From NCBI RefSeq assembly GCF_000801105.2, contig NC_079514.1:29120075-29184074 (forward strand): DNA of 64,000 nucleotides. The letters are read 5' to 3'. Numbering within the stretch: the first letter of the stretch is position 1; each line of letters starts with the position of its first letter. Below the pieces are notes generated by a model. It did not search any database. It saw only the letters and a list, made by a program, of their open reading frames with translations, and was not told the origin of the DNA. Below are positions 36,817 to 48,641 of this stretch, one piece after another. This stretch comes from Raphanus sativus (Eukaryota > Streptophyta > Magnoliopsida > Brassicales > Brassicaceae). A program made the translations under genes and the position numbers.

Positions 36817-37961
36817 TGTGTACGAAGCTTTCAACAAAAAACAAAATGAAACCTCAAAACTCAAAATCTCGAATTTACAGTAAACTTTAGATGATCGTTA
36901 ACATGTGACCCAAGTTTATAATCGATCGACAGAAGACAAGTTTTTATTTATAACAGTAAACAAGTTTCCAGGCATCGAAGATGTTCTTGAGTCAAATTTG
37001 TATTTACATATCTACACCGATGGTATTAACTTTATATGATTCCGTCGACTAAACTGGAACCACCATGAACGTCTCCTTCAAACTCCAAATCGCAAGAAAG
37101 CTTCCTCCTTTGTGAATCTGCAATTATCCCAATTATGGCAAGCCAAATTCAGAAGCTCTGAAGTCGTTGCCTCTAGCCGTGGCTGTCGTTGGAATCAACC
37201 AGATAACGTCGAGAGAGAAGAACCAATAACTCCAATGGTGGGTTTTTTCGTATTTTCAAAACCAGTCCCTGACCTTTGGATTTTTTTTCAACTCTGACCC
37301 ATACTTTTATATGTGCAGAAATGCCCCGCAAATCAAACCCAAAGTTTCAATTATGCGTCTAACCCCAGCGAGTATTCCAAATTCAGCCTTGGTCCCTGAA
37401 TTCTCGTGGTCTTTCATTTCTGCCCCCAACTTTGTAATTTACAAAAATAACCTATCAAATTTATCTCAAACTTCCAATGGTGCACTCCAACCCCTATGAT
37501 ATGCATATCAGTATGAAAATGCAACATAAAAACATAAATGCAACCTAAAATGATCATAATAAGCTAAAATATAGAGATATCAAACACTCAAACCATTTTC
37601 TCCTTTTTCACCATTTATTAAACAAGGTAACACCCAAGAGTAGACTCAGGTGTGGAAAGAATGTGGCACATGCCACATACTAAAGATTATAAGTTTCTTG
37701 TGATGTTATCAAATGTATATTATTGTTTAGCTCTAATGGTTCAAAAGGTTAAGTTGCTCTCCACCCTCTCTGTTTATCGAATCCCCAAAGTGTTTATGTT
37801 TTTTTAATTTGTTTCTACATTTTTAATCACCGTTCGCTTATTCATTTATTTTTCTGCCTACAATTATATTTTATTTTTCTTTTCATTTCTTTTCTTTCCT
37901 TTCTCCAATATTAATTTTCCAAATAAAAATATAATTTATTTAATTTTCACTCTAACAATTA
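36817..37961. other. Unassigned region with short exon-like frames
   Basis: Includes two short plus-strand frames at 37112-37297 and 37311-37499, separated by a stretch ending in a tgtgcag acceptor-like site. Base composition is more gene-like than the neighbours. No domain recognised; perhaps a gene fragment. The remainder is AT-rich. Confidence 0.3.
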
Positions 37962-40000
37962 TCCCCTATATATTAAAGGAGAAGTATTTTGAAAATAATT
38001 ACCTCAGTTTTATATTATTTTAAAAAAGCCTTATTGTCCACGTATCACTCTATTAGAATGCTAATTTATCATATGTGTCATGCTTAGATTAAAATTGAAA
38101 AAGTGAATGATCCAATTTAATTTATTCCTTTTCTTTACTTAAATAAAACCTATGGAATTACCTTAAATGACTAATATATATATGACAATTAATGATTCTA
38201 ATAATAAAGATTTGATAAAAAGTTTTATCTCTTCCATCATTTTTTGTTTAATTTTTATTATTAAAATAAATTACACAATCAAATTAGCTACAATAGATTT
38301 TTCGAATATGTTATATTTTGGATTTAAAAAATGACAATAAATGACTAAACTATTAAAATTATTATGTTAAAATTAATGATCAAAGGTTTAACATTTTTAT
38401 TATAAAAAGATACACATAATTTTAAAATCATATGAGTAAAAATTATTATTTAATAATAAAACAAATATATGTTATAAAAATAATAAAACAAATATATATA
38501 CATATATATATATACAATATAATATTACATAAATATTTTAATATTAAAACTTTCAATGAATTTTCAAGAACATTTATAAATTATAAACTTATTAATTTCT
38601 CACATTGAAAATTTTGTTATCAATGATTTAAATATATTGTTATCAAACGATATGATTATGAAGTCTCATTTAATAAATAACTATATAAAATATATTATTC
38701 TTAGAAAAATAGGTTGGTCCATCTTAACTTATATTACACTTTTTATTAAACTAACTATCGAATTGATAAATAATGTACAAAAAAACAATCTCCCACTTTC
38801 CTTAAATAAAAGCTACAAAATTACCTAATATGATTAACGTATATATGAAAATTAATTATTATGAATAATAAATATTTGATCACAAATTTTGTATCTTAGT
38901 TTTTTTTTATTTCTTTTCTATTATTAAAAGATATTAAACAATCACATTAACTATATAATAAAAACATTTATTTTTCTTTCTTATATGCTATATTTTTAAT
39001 TTTACAAACGTCTATAAATTATTAGAAATTTGAAGATACCATTTTGAAAATTTTGTGATCAATAACTTAATTTTTTGTTATAATAAGATACAAATGGTCA
39101 TAAATTGTATTAATATGAATTTTTATTTAATAAATATTCAAATTTGATGGATAACAATTAGGTAAAATTCTGTACAACTTTTTTAAGCCCAAATCGATCT
39201 GGCTCATCATAAATTCAAAATAGATTTTAGTCCACAATTACAATTATAAATGTTCAGCTGAACATATCCACTATATATTAAATCAATTTAGTCACTCTAA
39301 TTATAATTAATTAACAATTTACCCGCAACTGAGGCTTCTTATTTTTATAATCTTTATTTTTTTGATTTTTTTCTTTATTTTAACAGTAACTAAATTGAAG
39401 TAAAAATTATAAATTTGATGGATCACAATTAGTTGAAATTCTTTACAATCTTTTTTTATCTTTGAACAAACAAAGTAGTGTTCAGTCGAAGACATATTAA
39501 TTTGATGAACACTAAATATGGAAGAATAGAAAAACTTTTCTTTCATGCTTCTGTTTTGTTTTTTATTTTTATTTTTAAAATTTGGAACTTTGATATTAAT
39601 TCTAGATTTAATTATTTTATTAGATGATATAAGATTTTTTGTTTTTTATTCTTTTATTTAAATATATAATATTTTTTAATAAATGAAATTTTGACAACAC
39701 GATTCCAAAATTTGTATAATATATAATATGATTTCAAACTAAATAATTATGTTTTTGGTATAAACCGAATAAACTGAAAACCGACGGCATATAAACCAAA
39801 TCGAACCTAAGTAAATATGGATTTAGAATATTAGTTATATTTTACAAATCGAAATATCGAAAAAATTGAACCAAACTGAAACCAACCCGATACTCGGATT
39901 GAACACCCCTAATCCAAATGAAACCGAACTATTATTTTATTCTCTAAAACATAATAAAAATAACAACTTCATCCCGCGCAAGGCGCGGATCTTATCCTAG
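37962..40000 (+). mobile_element. Helitron, 2.0 kb
   Basis: Starts TCCCCTATATATTAAAGGAG after A at 37961; ends with hairpin ccgcgcaaggcgcgg and tcttatcCTAG (39997-40000) before T. Non-coding, AT-rich, with ccgaa/aacc-rich dispersed-repeat words near 39760-39930. Its middle (about 38625-39300) recurs in the next block to the right. Confidence 0.8.
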
Positions 40001-40001
40001 T

Positions 40002-41235
40002 TCCTTATATATTAATTGAAAAACATTACAACATTATTTTGTAGCTACGTGTCACCATGAGAATAAAATTCAGAATTCTTAGAAATATAGGTTAATACAT
40101 CTTAATTATATTATACTTTTTATTAAACTAACTATCAAATTGATAAATGGTGTACAAAAGATAATTATTGCATTTTAATTTAATAAAATCTACGGAGTTA
40201 CCTAATATGATTAACGTATATATGAAAATTAATGATTATGAATAATAAATATTTGATAACATTTTTTGTATCTTATTAGCTCTTTTGTTTGATTTTATAT
40301 TATTAAAATATATTAAACAATCACATTAATCATATAATTATAAATTTAGATTTTTTCTTATATTTTTAATTTTTTAAACGACTATAAATTATTGTAAATT
40401 TTAAAATACCACTTTGAATTTTTTTTGATCAGTGACTTAATTTGTCTTGTTATAACAAGATATAAATGATCATAAAATTGTATCAATATGAATTTTTATT
40501 TAACCAGTTTATATTTAATATCTTTAAAAAAAGAAATAAAATATTGTCAAGTTATATTATGTTTTTTAAAAATTAAAAGATAAAAACTCAATAATAAAAA
40601 TAAAAAATAATAGTAGTTGAAAAAAATATTAAAAAAAACTTTTAATACCATCAGCAAAAAGCTAAACCCTAAACCCTAAATACTATACCCTAAACCCCTA
40701 GGTAAATCTTAAACCCTTGGATAAATCATAAACCCTAGAATTTAAGATTTATCCAAGGGTTTAAGATTTACCCAAGGGTTTAGGATATAGCATTTAAGGT
40801 TTAGGGTTTAGTATTTAGGGTTTAGTGTTTTGTCGATGGCATTAAAATTATTTTTTTTTAAGTTTTTTTTGTTTCCAACTAATATTATTTTTTATTTATT
40901 CTTATCTTTTAATTTTTAAAATATGACAATATTTTGTTTCCATTTTTAAAAGATATTTAATATAAATGGTGAACTCCTATTGGTGGGGTTCACCATAGAG
41001 AGTGAACCCAAGAATTACTCAAAAAATAGTTCTCAGTGATGTTAAAGTAAAGTATTAAAAAAATTGTAGAATCTGTTTTTGTAATAAAAATTCACTTGAT
41101 GACCATATTACAGTTTTATAGGTATAAATAGGGTGAAAAATTTTAAGCTCAAATCGATGAAATTCATCATAAATTCAAAATAGATTTCTATCCACAATTA
41201 CAAACGCTCAGCCCAATATATATATGATTATATAA
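40002..41235 (+). mobile_element. Second, truncated member of the same Helitron family, in tandem
   Basis: TCCTTATATATTAATTGAAA at 40002 directly follows the CTAG-T of the first element. 40080-40502 matches about 38700-39130 and 41105-41225 matches 39150-39280 in order. The palindromic element at 40503-40970 interrupts the match. No 3' hairpin/CTAG before the F-box gene. Confidence 0.6.
40503..40970. mobile_element. Palindromic (foldback) element with telomere-like repeats at its centre
   Basis: The two arms (40503-about 40740 and 40745-40970) are imperfect inverted copies: it opens accagtttatatttaatatc and closes gatatttaatataaatggt. Near the centre are several taaaccctaaaccct words on one arm and ttagggttta words on the other. 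The neighbouring Helitron copy lacks it, which places its left border at 40502/40503. No coding. Confidence 0.75.
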
Positions 41236-41577
41236 AGAAAACATAATTGTGTGTATATTAAAAAAATTCAAACACATATACATATTTAATTTTTTAATAT
41301 TATATATTTTTAATTTTTATCATATAAATTTATCCTGCGAAAAACACATGTCTTATCTATCTTATGTAAATTTTTGAAGAATAGCAATCTCACATTTATT
41401 AGAAAGAAATTCACTTATTTGAATTGGGCCCGTCCATTATAAGTTGCCTTAAAAATTGATTGTGACTACGTCGTTTAAAGGCTTTTGTGTTCTGTTATAA
41501 ATGAGCAAACCCACATATCCGGGAGAAAAAACTCAAAAAGTGAAACCCTAATCCCATTGAAACAGAGAAAGAGGAAG

Positions 41578-42765
41578 ATGGTTTTCTTGCCAGATGATCT
41601 CTGTGCAACAATATTATCGAGACTACCCATAAAAACCTTCACAAGTTTTAAACTAGTTTGCAAGCAATGGAACTCAGTTGTTGAGTCTCTGATTTTCCGC
41701 GATCTTTTCATAGCTCAACACCAAAACACTCAATCTTCTTCATGGTCGCTCATCATGGGTGCTGCTAATAGGACAGAGTTCTTGGCTCACTACAAATGCA
41801 ACACTTGGGGACTTCAGCGGTCTCTAGACTCGTACATCTCGTCTTTCATTGCATGCAAGTTCGAGAACCAGAAAGACAATTACCGACGAGGCAGCGTCGT
41901 GGCTTACAGCGATGCAGGGTTTATTTTGATTGATGTATCATCTTACACCGATGGTGGGTGGAATTTCGAGAAGCTATCCTTGTTGGTGGCTAATCCAGTT
42001 TCACAGGAATGCATTGAAATTGATGCTCCTAAAGCGTTTGAAAATAGTGGAATTTTCTTGCCTTTTGGAATAGCCACACGAACTGATAACGGCGTCGTTG
42101 TAAGTTATAAAATTGTTGCGTCTTCAGCTAAGAGCTACACTGAGAAGTTAGATTTGATGATATATTCATCTGAGACAGGTTTGTGGAGCCGCATATTTCC
42201 TCTCCCTTCTAAGTTTGAGAGGTGTCACTATACCATTAGCTTGAACGGGAATCTTCACTGGCTATCTCGCAATAATGATGAACTTCTATCCATGGATTTC
42301 AACGCCACTACCAAGGCATCTAGTCCATTCCGTTACACGGCTTTCCCTGATTTAGATAAACATGTCAAATTCAGAAGAGCTTGCACAACTTATCAAGGAA
42401 GTCTCATGTATATGAATATAGTCTCCCAAGTCAATGATGATCGGAGTGTAGACCATAAGTTATGTCTATGGCGGCTCAAGAGCTGGGAATGGCAACTCAT
42501 ATCTGAAGTCTCTACGTCTTTGACTGAGACCAACTTCGATTATATTCCGTTGAGAATTAACTCTTTTGATGCTACAACAGCCTACTTTCTTAGCCAGAAG
42601 CACCAATGTTTGATAGCTATTAACTTACGAAACGGTGAGTGTTTGCTCCACAGTGAGTTGGAACGTACCAGCGGTGGGCGCATTCTGAGTTCTGTTCACT
42701 TGCCGCAAGGATCTTTTTTTCACTCATTCGTTCTCCCACAATGGCTGTATCGGTTACCAAGATAG
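41578..42765 (+). CDS. F-box protein
   Basis: Intronless, 395 residues. F-box at the N-terminus (MVFLPDDLCATILSRLPIKT, LVCKQWNSVVESLIFRDLF), binding SKP1/ASK in an SCF ubiquitin ligase. The rest is an F-box-associated, beta-propeller-like region (SYKIVASSAKSYTEKLDLMI; RFRRACTTYQG-type central part reads VKFRRACTTYQGSLMYMNIV) of the type that recruits substrates. I chose the ATG at 41578 over the open frame's upstream ATG (41485) because the F-box begins directly there and the 93 nt before it look like leader (aaaccctaatccc). Substrate unknown. Intact. Confidence 0.88.
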   Translation: MVFLPDDLCATILSRLPIKTFTSFKLVCKQWNSVVESLIFRDLFIAQHQNTQSSSWSLIMGAANRTEFLAHYKCNTWGLQRSLDSYISSFIACKFENQKDNYRRGSVVAYSDAGFILIDVSSYTDGGWNFEKLSLLVANPVSQECIEIDAPKAFENSGIFLPFGIATRTDNGVVVSYKIVASSAKSYTEKLDLMIYSSETGLWSRIFPLPSKFERCHYTISLNGNLHWLSRNNDELLSMDFNATTKASSPFRYTAFPDLDKHVKFRRACTTYQGSLMYMNIVSQVNDDRSVDHKLCLWRLKSWEWQLISEVSTSLTETNFDYIPLRINSFDATTAYFLSQKHQCLIAINLRNGECLLHSELERTSGGRILSSVHLPQGSFFHSFVLPQWLYRLPR

Positions 42766-42904
42766 AACGGTGAGAAGGGTGTAGACATTATTTGAGAGCC
42801 TCAAATCATTGTTTCCTAATTTTTTTTTTTTATTATTACTCTTACTTCTTTATTCAAGAATTTGTAAGATGGTGCTTGTTTTTAGTGTTTTGTTTGAAGG
42901 AAAA

Positions 42905-43015
42905 AATATTGGAAGAAAATGGTTTGGGCATATTGTAGGTCTGAGTTCTTGACTCGTGGCATTTGATCCTTACAGTTTTATCACTAGTTCGTATAAAATA
43001 ACAGAATATAACTGA
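42905..43015 (+). repeat. Duplicated F-box downstream segment, copy 1
   Basis: ggaagaaaatggtttgggcatattgtaggt... to taacagaatataactg. Copy 2 at 43656-43770 is about 90% alike by eye and stops at the Helitron end at 43771, where copy 1 supplies the uninterrupted site cagaata^taactg. Confidence 0.75.
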
Positions 43016-43159
43016 GACACAAAACATGAATGGTAAGATCAAAGATGGCTTGCAGCGAGTGGATGGAGCTATGTAGATTCTTAGAAAAAGAAACAAAAAA
43101 AAAAGATAAACAGACCAAGTAAACATCTATTAGTCAACAAAGCATTTTCATTTCACTTA

Positions 43160-43375
43160 GCTCAACTCATTAATCCAAATTTTTCAATTCCAACAATTCA
43201 CCTTGCAATAAACTTCTAGGGATCAACACGACGTTCTCTTTTCGGATTTGAAGCTCACATGAAAAATCTTTTTCACCTCTGGTGATTTGTAAATAACTAG
43301 AATAGTTCTGCACTTTTAGTTCTACATCTTGTTTAGACTTCGAATGTATGATACACTTCAAAATATGCAGATCAA
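43160..43375 (-). pseudogene. Possible SINA-like C-terminal (TRAF-like) remnant
   Basis: Minus frame ELKVQNYSSYLQITRGEKDF and later VVLIPRSLLQGELLELKN resembles the end of the SINA-like protein in this window (YMWIPNSLVHGKSLETRICI). No RING upstream. Similarity is short, so this is tentative. Confidence 0.35.
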
Positions 43376-43770
43376 ATAGAATAAATGCAGATCAAGTAAA
43401 TTTACAGAACAAATGCAGATCAATTTATCAAATCGATCATCATTGTTGATTAAATTAGTGTTGGACTTTTATAGTATAGGGTTCGGATCGGATCATGTTA
43501 TTCGGATTGGGATGTTTAGTACACCTTTAGGACCAACTATTTTTTGAACAGATCGGTTCGAATAATTAATGCTGGGTTCATGTAAGCTTTTTTATAAAAT
43601 ATAAAACATAACCAAATTCAAAAATGGTTCTGATTTACTTCAATTTTAAAGCAAAAATATTGGAAGAAAATGGTTTTGGCATATTGTAGGTCTGATTCTT
43701 AATTCGTGGAAGATATAACATATGATCCTTGGGACACTTTTATCATTAGTTCATATAAAATAACAGAATA

Positions 43771-43806
43771 CTAGATGATAATCCGCGCTATTTATGTAAT
43801 TAAGTA
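43771..43806 (-). mobile_element. 3' end of a Helitron, interrupted by another Helitron
   Basis: CTAG at 43771 beside A, then atgataatccgcgcta. The duplicated segment 42905-43015 shows the empty site. The rest of this element should continue after 45179; its 5' end was not found. Confidence 0.65.
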
Positions 43807-45179
43807 CTAGATTTTGACCCGCACGCCCGTGCGGGTGTATTTTCCAAAATATTGCTATTTATTTTTTATGTCAGTATTAGAGATGAGCGAAAAATCTGAA
43901 TCCAAAGAATCGAACCGAACCCGACGCAAAAAATAGTATTAAACTCAAACAGAAATAGATTAAATATCTGAATTATTCAAAATTTTGGTATTTAGATAAC
44001 CAAAACTGTTCCAAACCAAAGTGTTTCGGGTATCCGGATGTATTTGAAATAGATTTATATACTTATATAAATTAATTATTTTTAGATTTAATGTATATGA
44101 AAACATCTATAATATATATGATACTTTTAAGTTGGTTTAAATACTTGAAAATATATACAATAGTTAAAAGTAAATATCTAAAATAGTTAAAGTATACTCA
44201 AAACATCAAAAATACTTAAAATATTTATTAATTTTCTATCCAAATATTTAAATCAAACCAATTTATATATTAAGTTTAGATATTCTGACATATGTTATTC
44301 AAATTTATATGTAATATATTATTTTGTTTGTAGATTTTGATAAAATTAAAGTATATAATGAATTTTTAAAATTTTAAAATAATTTAAATGGGTTATTCAA
44401 ACCAGAACAGAACCCGCAAAAATCTGAATTGAACCAAAATTTAGAAATATCTGAATGAGACTGAAATCTTTGAACCCGGAAACCCAAAAAGATCCGAAAG
44501 AAACTCGAATGGGTATCTGAACACTCACCTCTGGTCATTATTATATATCATATATGCCATCATATAATTAATCATATTTTATATGTTCTATCATATAAGT
44601 AATCATATAATTTCATATATATTATATTTTAAAAATTTCATGTGATAAAACCATAATTTAAATTGGTATATGAAACTGGGCTATTTGTATTTTTCTTATA
44701 TATATATTTAAAAAGAATATTTAAAATAGACTTTCTAATGACTTCAGTGGCATTACAACCGTGTGAGAATTCATTTTTAATTTTTAATTTTTGTTTGTAC
44801 TAAATATTAGTCGTATTACATAATTGTTATAATTTAGATTACAGAGTAATTTTATTTTTTGTGTTTTCCCGTTTATTGTACCACCTAAATATCATATATT
44901 AATCCAATAGTCATATAAATAGATTTATGTGTAAGATATTGATTCTATAAGATATCGTAAATTTAATTCACTATATATTCTGTGTATAGAATAAATTAGT
45001 TAGCACAAATATAGGAAATGTTTTAGTTAAAATTCGAATTAGGAAATACATTTATAAATCAATTAAATACAAAGATTAATTAAAGTAAGTTAATTAATTA
45101 TTCCAGTGGCATGCCATTGTAATTATTTAGGAAAACTCAGGTTCAAATTTTATTTGTACTTCAGTTTTAATAGTTTAGA
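43807..45179 (-). mobile_element. Helitron, 1.37 kb, nested in an older Helitron
   Basis: Minus-strand 5' end TCTAAACTATTAAAACTGAA at 45179 (T at 45180). The 3' end has hairpin cccgcacgggcgtgcggg then tcaaaatCTAG at 43810-43807, next to A. Complete by terminal structure. Interior non-coding, with dispersed-repeat words (gaaccgaacccg, ggtatccggatg) at 43880-44520. Confidence 0.85.
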
Positions 45180-46470
45180 TATATATCAAATTATTTATCG
45201 TATATTTACATATTTTAAAGTTATATTCGCATAGAATAAGAAATATTTTATTTTGAAACTGGGTAATTAAAAATTGTTTTGCTTAAGTAGTACATATTTC
45301 TATTTATATAACTATTATATTGTAACTCATGGTTAACCAGGACTGTTCACAGCCAAAACGAACACAATAGAGAACATAGTTCTGTGAGAGAATGAAGTTC
45401 TATGAGAGAATGAAACTGTGTTATAGCTATTGTCTAGTTTACACCGAGGTTCAACACATCATGGCCACCTACTGGCCGAGTAAATCCGATAGCTACTAAC
45501 AATGATTGGTTCAAGGCTGAAAATTGCTACCAACTCTTCATGCAGTGAATTTCTCGTTTGTACTCTCAAAAGTCCTTAGTTGAGTCTTGTTGAATCTTGT
45601 CTAGAAATTCAAGTCTGTCGAATCGTCTAGTGTTTAGAGTCATTTCTATTCATGTGGTGGATTTTTGGAACTCGTTTTTGACGAAATGATTTAAGACCAT
45701 TTTTTGGCAAGTTTTTCAGGCGAAAAAGTTCGTCGGAATAACCGGATATTTGACACTTTAAAATAGTGTACTCATATGTCAAAATCGGAGTTGGTTTTGA
45801 ATGAAAAATAGAATTCTAATATGAGTTTGGCTGAATATAAAAATATTAGCAAATGTCAGATATTAGACATTTGGGTTTGAATTTGAATTTTATTAATTGG
45901 ATACTATGTCCATTACTTATTCATATAAATTTTATTCATAACTATCTTTATGTTTGTATAAACATAAAATGCAAACCCAAATTAAAAGAAATATTATTTA
46001 TGTTTGATTTGGTCAAATATATAATATATTTTTATTGCTAAGTCATTAAAATTGAATCGAAAGAAATTATTTTTTTCTTAATGACATCATTGGTTTTTTT
46101 GACTTGAATGACTCCATTGCTCTCTTTTATGTTATGACTTTTGAAAAGCATAATGTGATGTTTGTATTTTCTATATAAATTCTTGTGAGTCATTTAGGAA
46201 GGAGGAGTATAGACACACGTGAAAACCAACAACAAAATACAATTCTCCTTTGTCGAATAGTGATGTTTTATTTTTTTATTTTTTATTTTATTTTTGTGTC
46301 TACGAGTACAAAAAAAAATTAGATTTCATAGATTTTGTTTTCGGTGATGGTAAATAAAAATAATGATGCAGTTGTATCCTGAGAATCTGAGCACTATAAA
46401 ATCGTCACACTATAGAACGTTTAAAGATTTAAGAAAAGAGATTAATCATCTAGACTCTGCAATTTTTTCT
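45180..46470. other. Intergenic, no gene recognised
   Basis: Mixed composition; 45320-45800 is less AT-rich but has no consistent reading frame. An 87-codon plus frame at 46363-46626 has no recognisable domain. Confidence 0.4.
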
Positions 46471-46797
46471 TTATTCATTAAGAGATCTGTTGAATTTCAA
46501 GTATTCAGTTTCACTAATAAGATACGTAAAGACCGGTTTATATATGATATGTATAAAAACTTTTATAGTTGGGGTGAGCGATATGATAATTTTGATTTTT
46601 GTTTTTATTATTTTCATAAATATTAGTTGTCTCCCGTTGTAGTAAAATAAAGTTTTTACAATAGAGCCAGAAGGTGGTAGACCAGGTGGCCAGCCAGGTG
46701 GCATGGAGCCTGGTGGTGGTGGGCCTGGCGGCCAGCACCCTGGTGGCGGTGGTCCGCACCCTGGTGGCGGTGGTGGAAAAGGCGGCCAGCGAGGCAT
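46471..46797 (-). CDS. Small proline-rich protein, paralogue of the 57.7-59.5 kb gene
   Basis: Starts MPRWPPFPPPPPGCGPPPPG, then W/G/P-rich repeats (GCWPPGPPPPGSMPPGWPPG) to about residue 45. The remaining tail (to 108 residues) is AT-rich and unlike the first part. A GT donor-like site after GSI suggests the tail may be intron or untranslated in reality. The larger paralogue begins MPRWQSF, and the two share upstream elements: ACGTGTG at 46879-46885 and a TATA-like tttataaata at about 46858. A LINE inserted upstream of the promoter. Function unknown; Pro-rich proteins of this kind are often cell-wall or structural, but no signal peptide is seen. Confidence 0.5.
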   Translation of the reverse strand: MPRWPPFPPPPPGCGPPPPGCWPPGPPPPGSMPPGWPPGLPPSGSIVKTLFYYNGRQLIFMKIIKTKIKIIISLTPTIKVFIHIIYKPVFTYLISETEYLKFNRSLNE

Positions 46798-46977
46798 GGT
46801 TTATTCTCTGAACTCAAAGTGAAACGATGTGTTGCTCCAGTTTGTGGACAGATTTCTTTATAAATAAAGATCATCATAACGTGTGGGGACTATTAGATGC
46901 AATGAAAAAGGTAAGGCTAGTTATTTTGGAGCGGATAAGCTTTTTTTTTGTTTTTGACAACATGGACGGCATAGATT

Positions 46978-47000
46978 TTTTTTTTTTTTTGAGAAAGGGC

Positions 47001-47041
<41 letters not shown>

Positions 47042-48626
47042 CTACAGGAAGCCCAATGGGCAGTTTGGTTGGCAGTAGCCAAATAATAACCTTACAATTA
47101 AAAAGGGGAAGACCCAATTTAAAAAGAAGCCCAAAAGGCAATTGGAAAATATCGATGATCACGAAGCGTCTTCTTCAGTTAGAGCAGAGTAAATGGTATC
47201 AGTGGCGAGATATGCTATGGGCTTAACCACACCTGCATCATCTTGGAAGATAATGAAGGAGACGATAATCGTAGGCTGGAGATCCTGTTCTTGATCAGTG
47301 ATGTAGCGGCAGAGACAATCAAATCTGAGGAACGGAATTGCTGACGGTGAAGGCGGCTGTTTCGCTCCATCCAGATGAAGTAAATTGCCGATTGCCAAGC
47401 CAATAATGCTAAGATACGGAGGTGTTTCGGTCCAGTTAGCTGCTGCATATGGTTGATAACCTGGGGCCAGGAAGTAATAGGAGTGCTTCGAGCTCGCATG
47501 GCTAGTGATCCCCATATTGAAGCCGAGAAGGAACATGTGAAGTAGAGGTGATCTCTTGACTCATTTGCAGAGTTGCAGAGAAGGCAAAGAGGGCTAGTTG
47601 TAAGTCCCCATCCGAGAATACGATCCTTTGTAGGACATCGATTTAATACCACTAACCAAGTGAGAAAATTGTGCTTAGGTATACCTCTTGGCGACCAAAC
47701 GCAGGCTGCCCAAGGAACCACCGGCTGATGAGTCTTGATGAGGTTGTACACTTGACCTGTGGAGTAAGTGGAGAGTTCTTTCCCGTCTGGAGCCCATACA
47801 AATTTGTCCTCCTCTAGCGTCAAAGCAATGGTAGTGAGATAGACTTGTAGGTTTAGTTGAGGTTCTGATCGAGGAGAGGGGAGCTGCCAATTCCCATTAC
47901 GGTAGATGGTAGATAGGATAGCATCGTGTCTGATTCCCAGAGCCGTAGTGGTTGAGGCATTTAGGTACTCTCTGAGGTTCCCAAAAGGGCTCCAGTTGTC
48001 AGTCCAAAACCTTGTTGATCTACCATCACCAACCTTTACCTTGATGAAATTGTAAGTTTGTTGTCTCACTCTCAAGAGTTTTTTGATCGCATAAGAATGG
48101 GATTGCTTTTCCTTAATAGTCCAGAAATTGCTCTTGTTATCTTGTAGGATGCTCTTTGTGATCCAAGCAACCCAAATAGACCCTGCGCGAAAGAAGAGGA
48201 GCCATACTAGCTTGATGTTGCACGCTACATTCCATTGCAGGAGATCTCTGATCCCAAGTCCTCCCTCATTCTTCGCCAGTGTCACTGTTTCCCAAGAGAC
48301 CCGAGCAGAGTGGTGGCCCTCTGTAGTGCCTTTCCACAGGTAAGCCCCACAGATCGAGTTTATCAGTTTAATACATTTCTTTGGGATGGTAAACGTAGAG
48401 CACCAAAAATTAGAGATTCCAGAGATGACTGTATTGATCAGTAGCAGTCTCCCTGCAAAAGAAAGTGACCTTGCACTCCACGAATTGACCTTTTTCTTCA
48501 CTTGTTGGATCAGAGGATCACAATTAGACAAGGATAATTTCTTAGTGCATAAGGGAACTCCTAAATACCTCACTGGAAGCACTCCATGTGTTAACCCCAC
48601 CTCTGATATGATCTTGTTAACTCCAC
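46978..48626 (-). mobile_element. LINE (L1-type), 5'-truncated, with target duplication
   Basis: The insertion is flanked by a perfect 15-bp duplication, tggacggcatagatt, at 46963-46977 and 48627-48641. On the minus strand the 3' end has an A tail (poly-T at 46976-46990), preceded by an (AT)n run (47007-47037). Only about the last 1.6 kb of a LINE is present. Confidence 0.92.
47215..48626 (-). pseudogene. LINE reverse transcriptase C-terminal part with zf-RVT
   Basis: About 470 codons open. It has the RT thumb and connection (VLPVRYLGVPLCTKKLS; WSARSLSFAGRLLLINTVIS; IPKKCIKLINSICGAYLWKG), then the zf-RVT domain (PKHNFLTWLVVLNRCPTKDR; LCLLCNSANESRDHLYFTC) and an end LALLAWQSAIYFIWMERNSR. The endonuclease and RT catalytic core are missing through 5' truncation, so this copy cannot move alone. 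The methionine at 48636 lies in the flanking duplication and is incidental. Confidence 0.85.
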
Positions 48627-48641
48627 TGGACGGCATAGATT

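Noticed and set aside
40663..40830. Interstitial telomere from chromosome fusion
   Set aside because: Repeats are degenerate and sit symmetrically in a palindromic element whose borders are visible.
46363..46626. 87-codon plus frame
   Set aside because: AT-rich composition, no domain, overlaps the tail of the minus-strand proline-rich frame.
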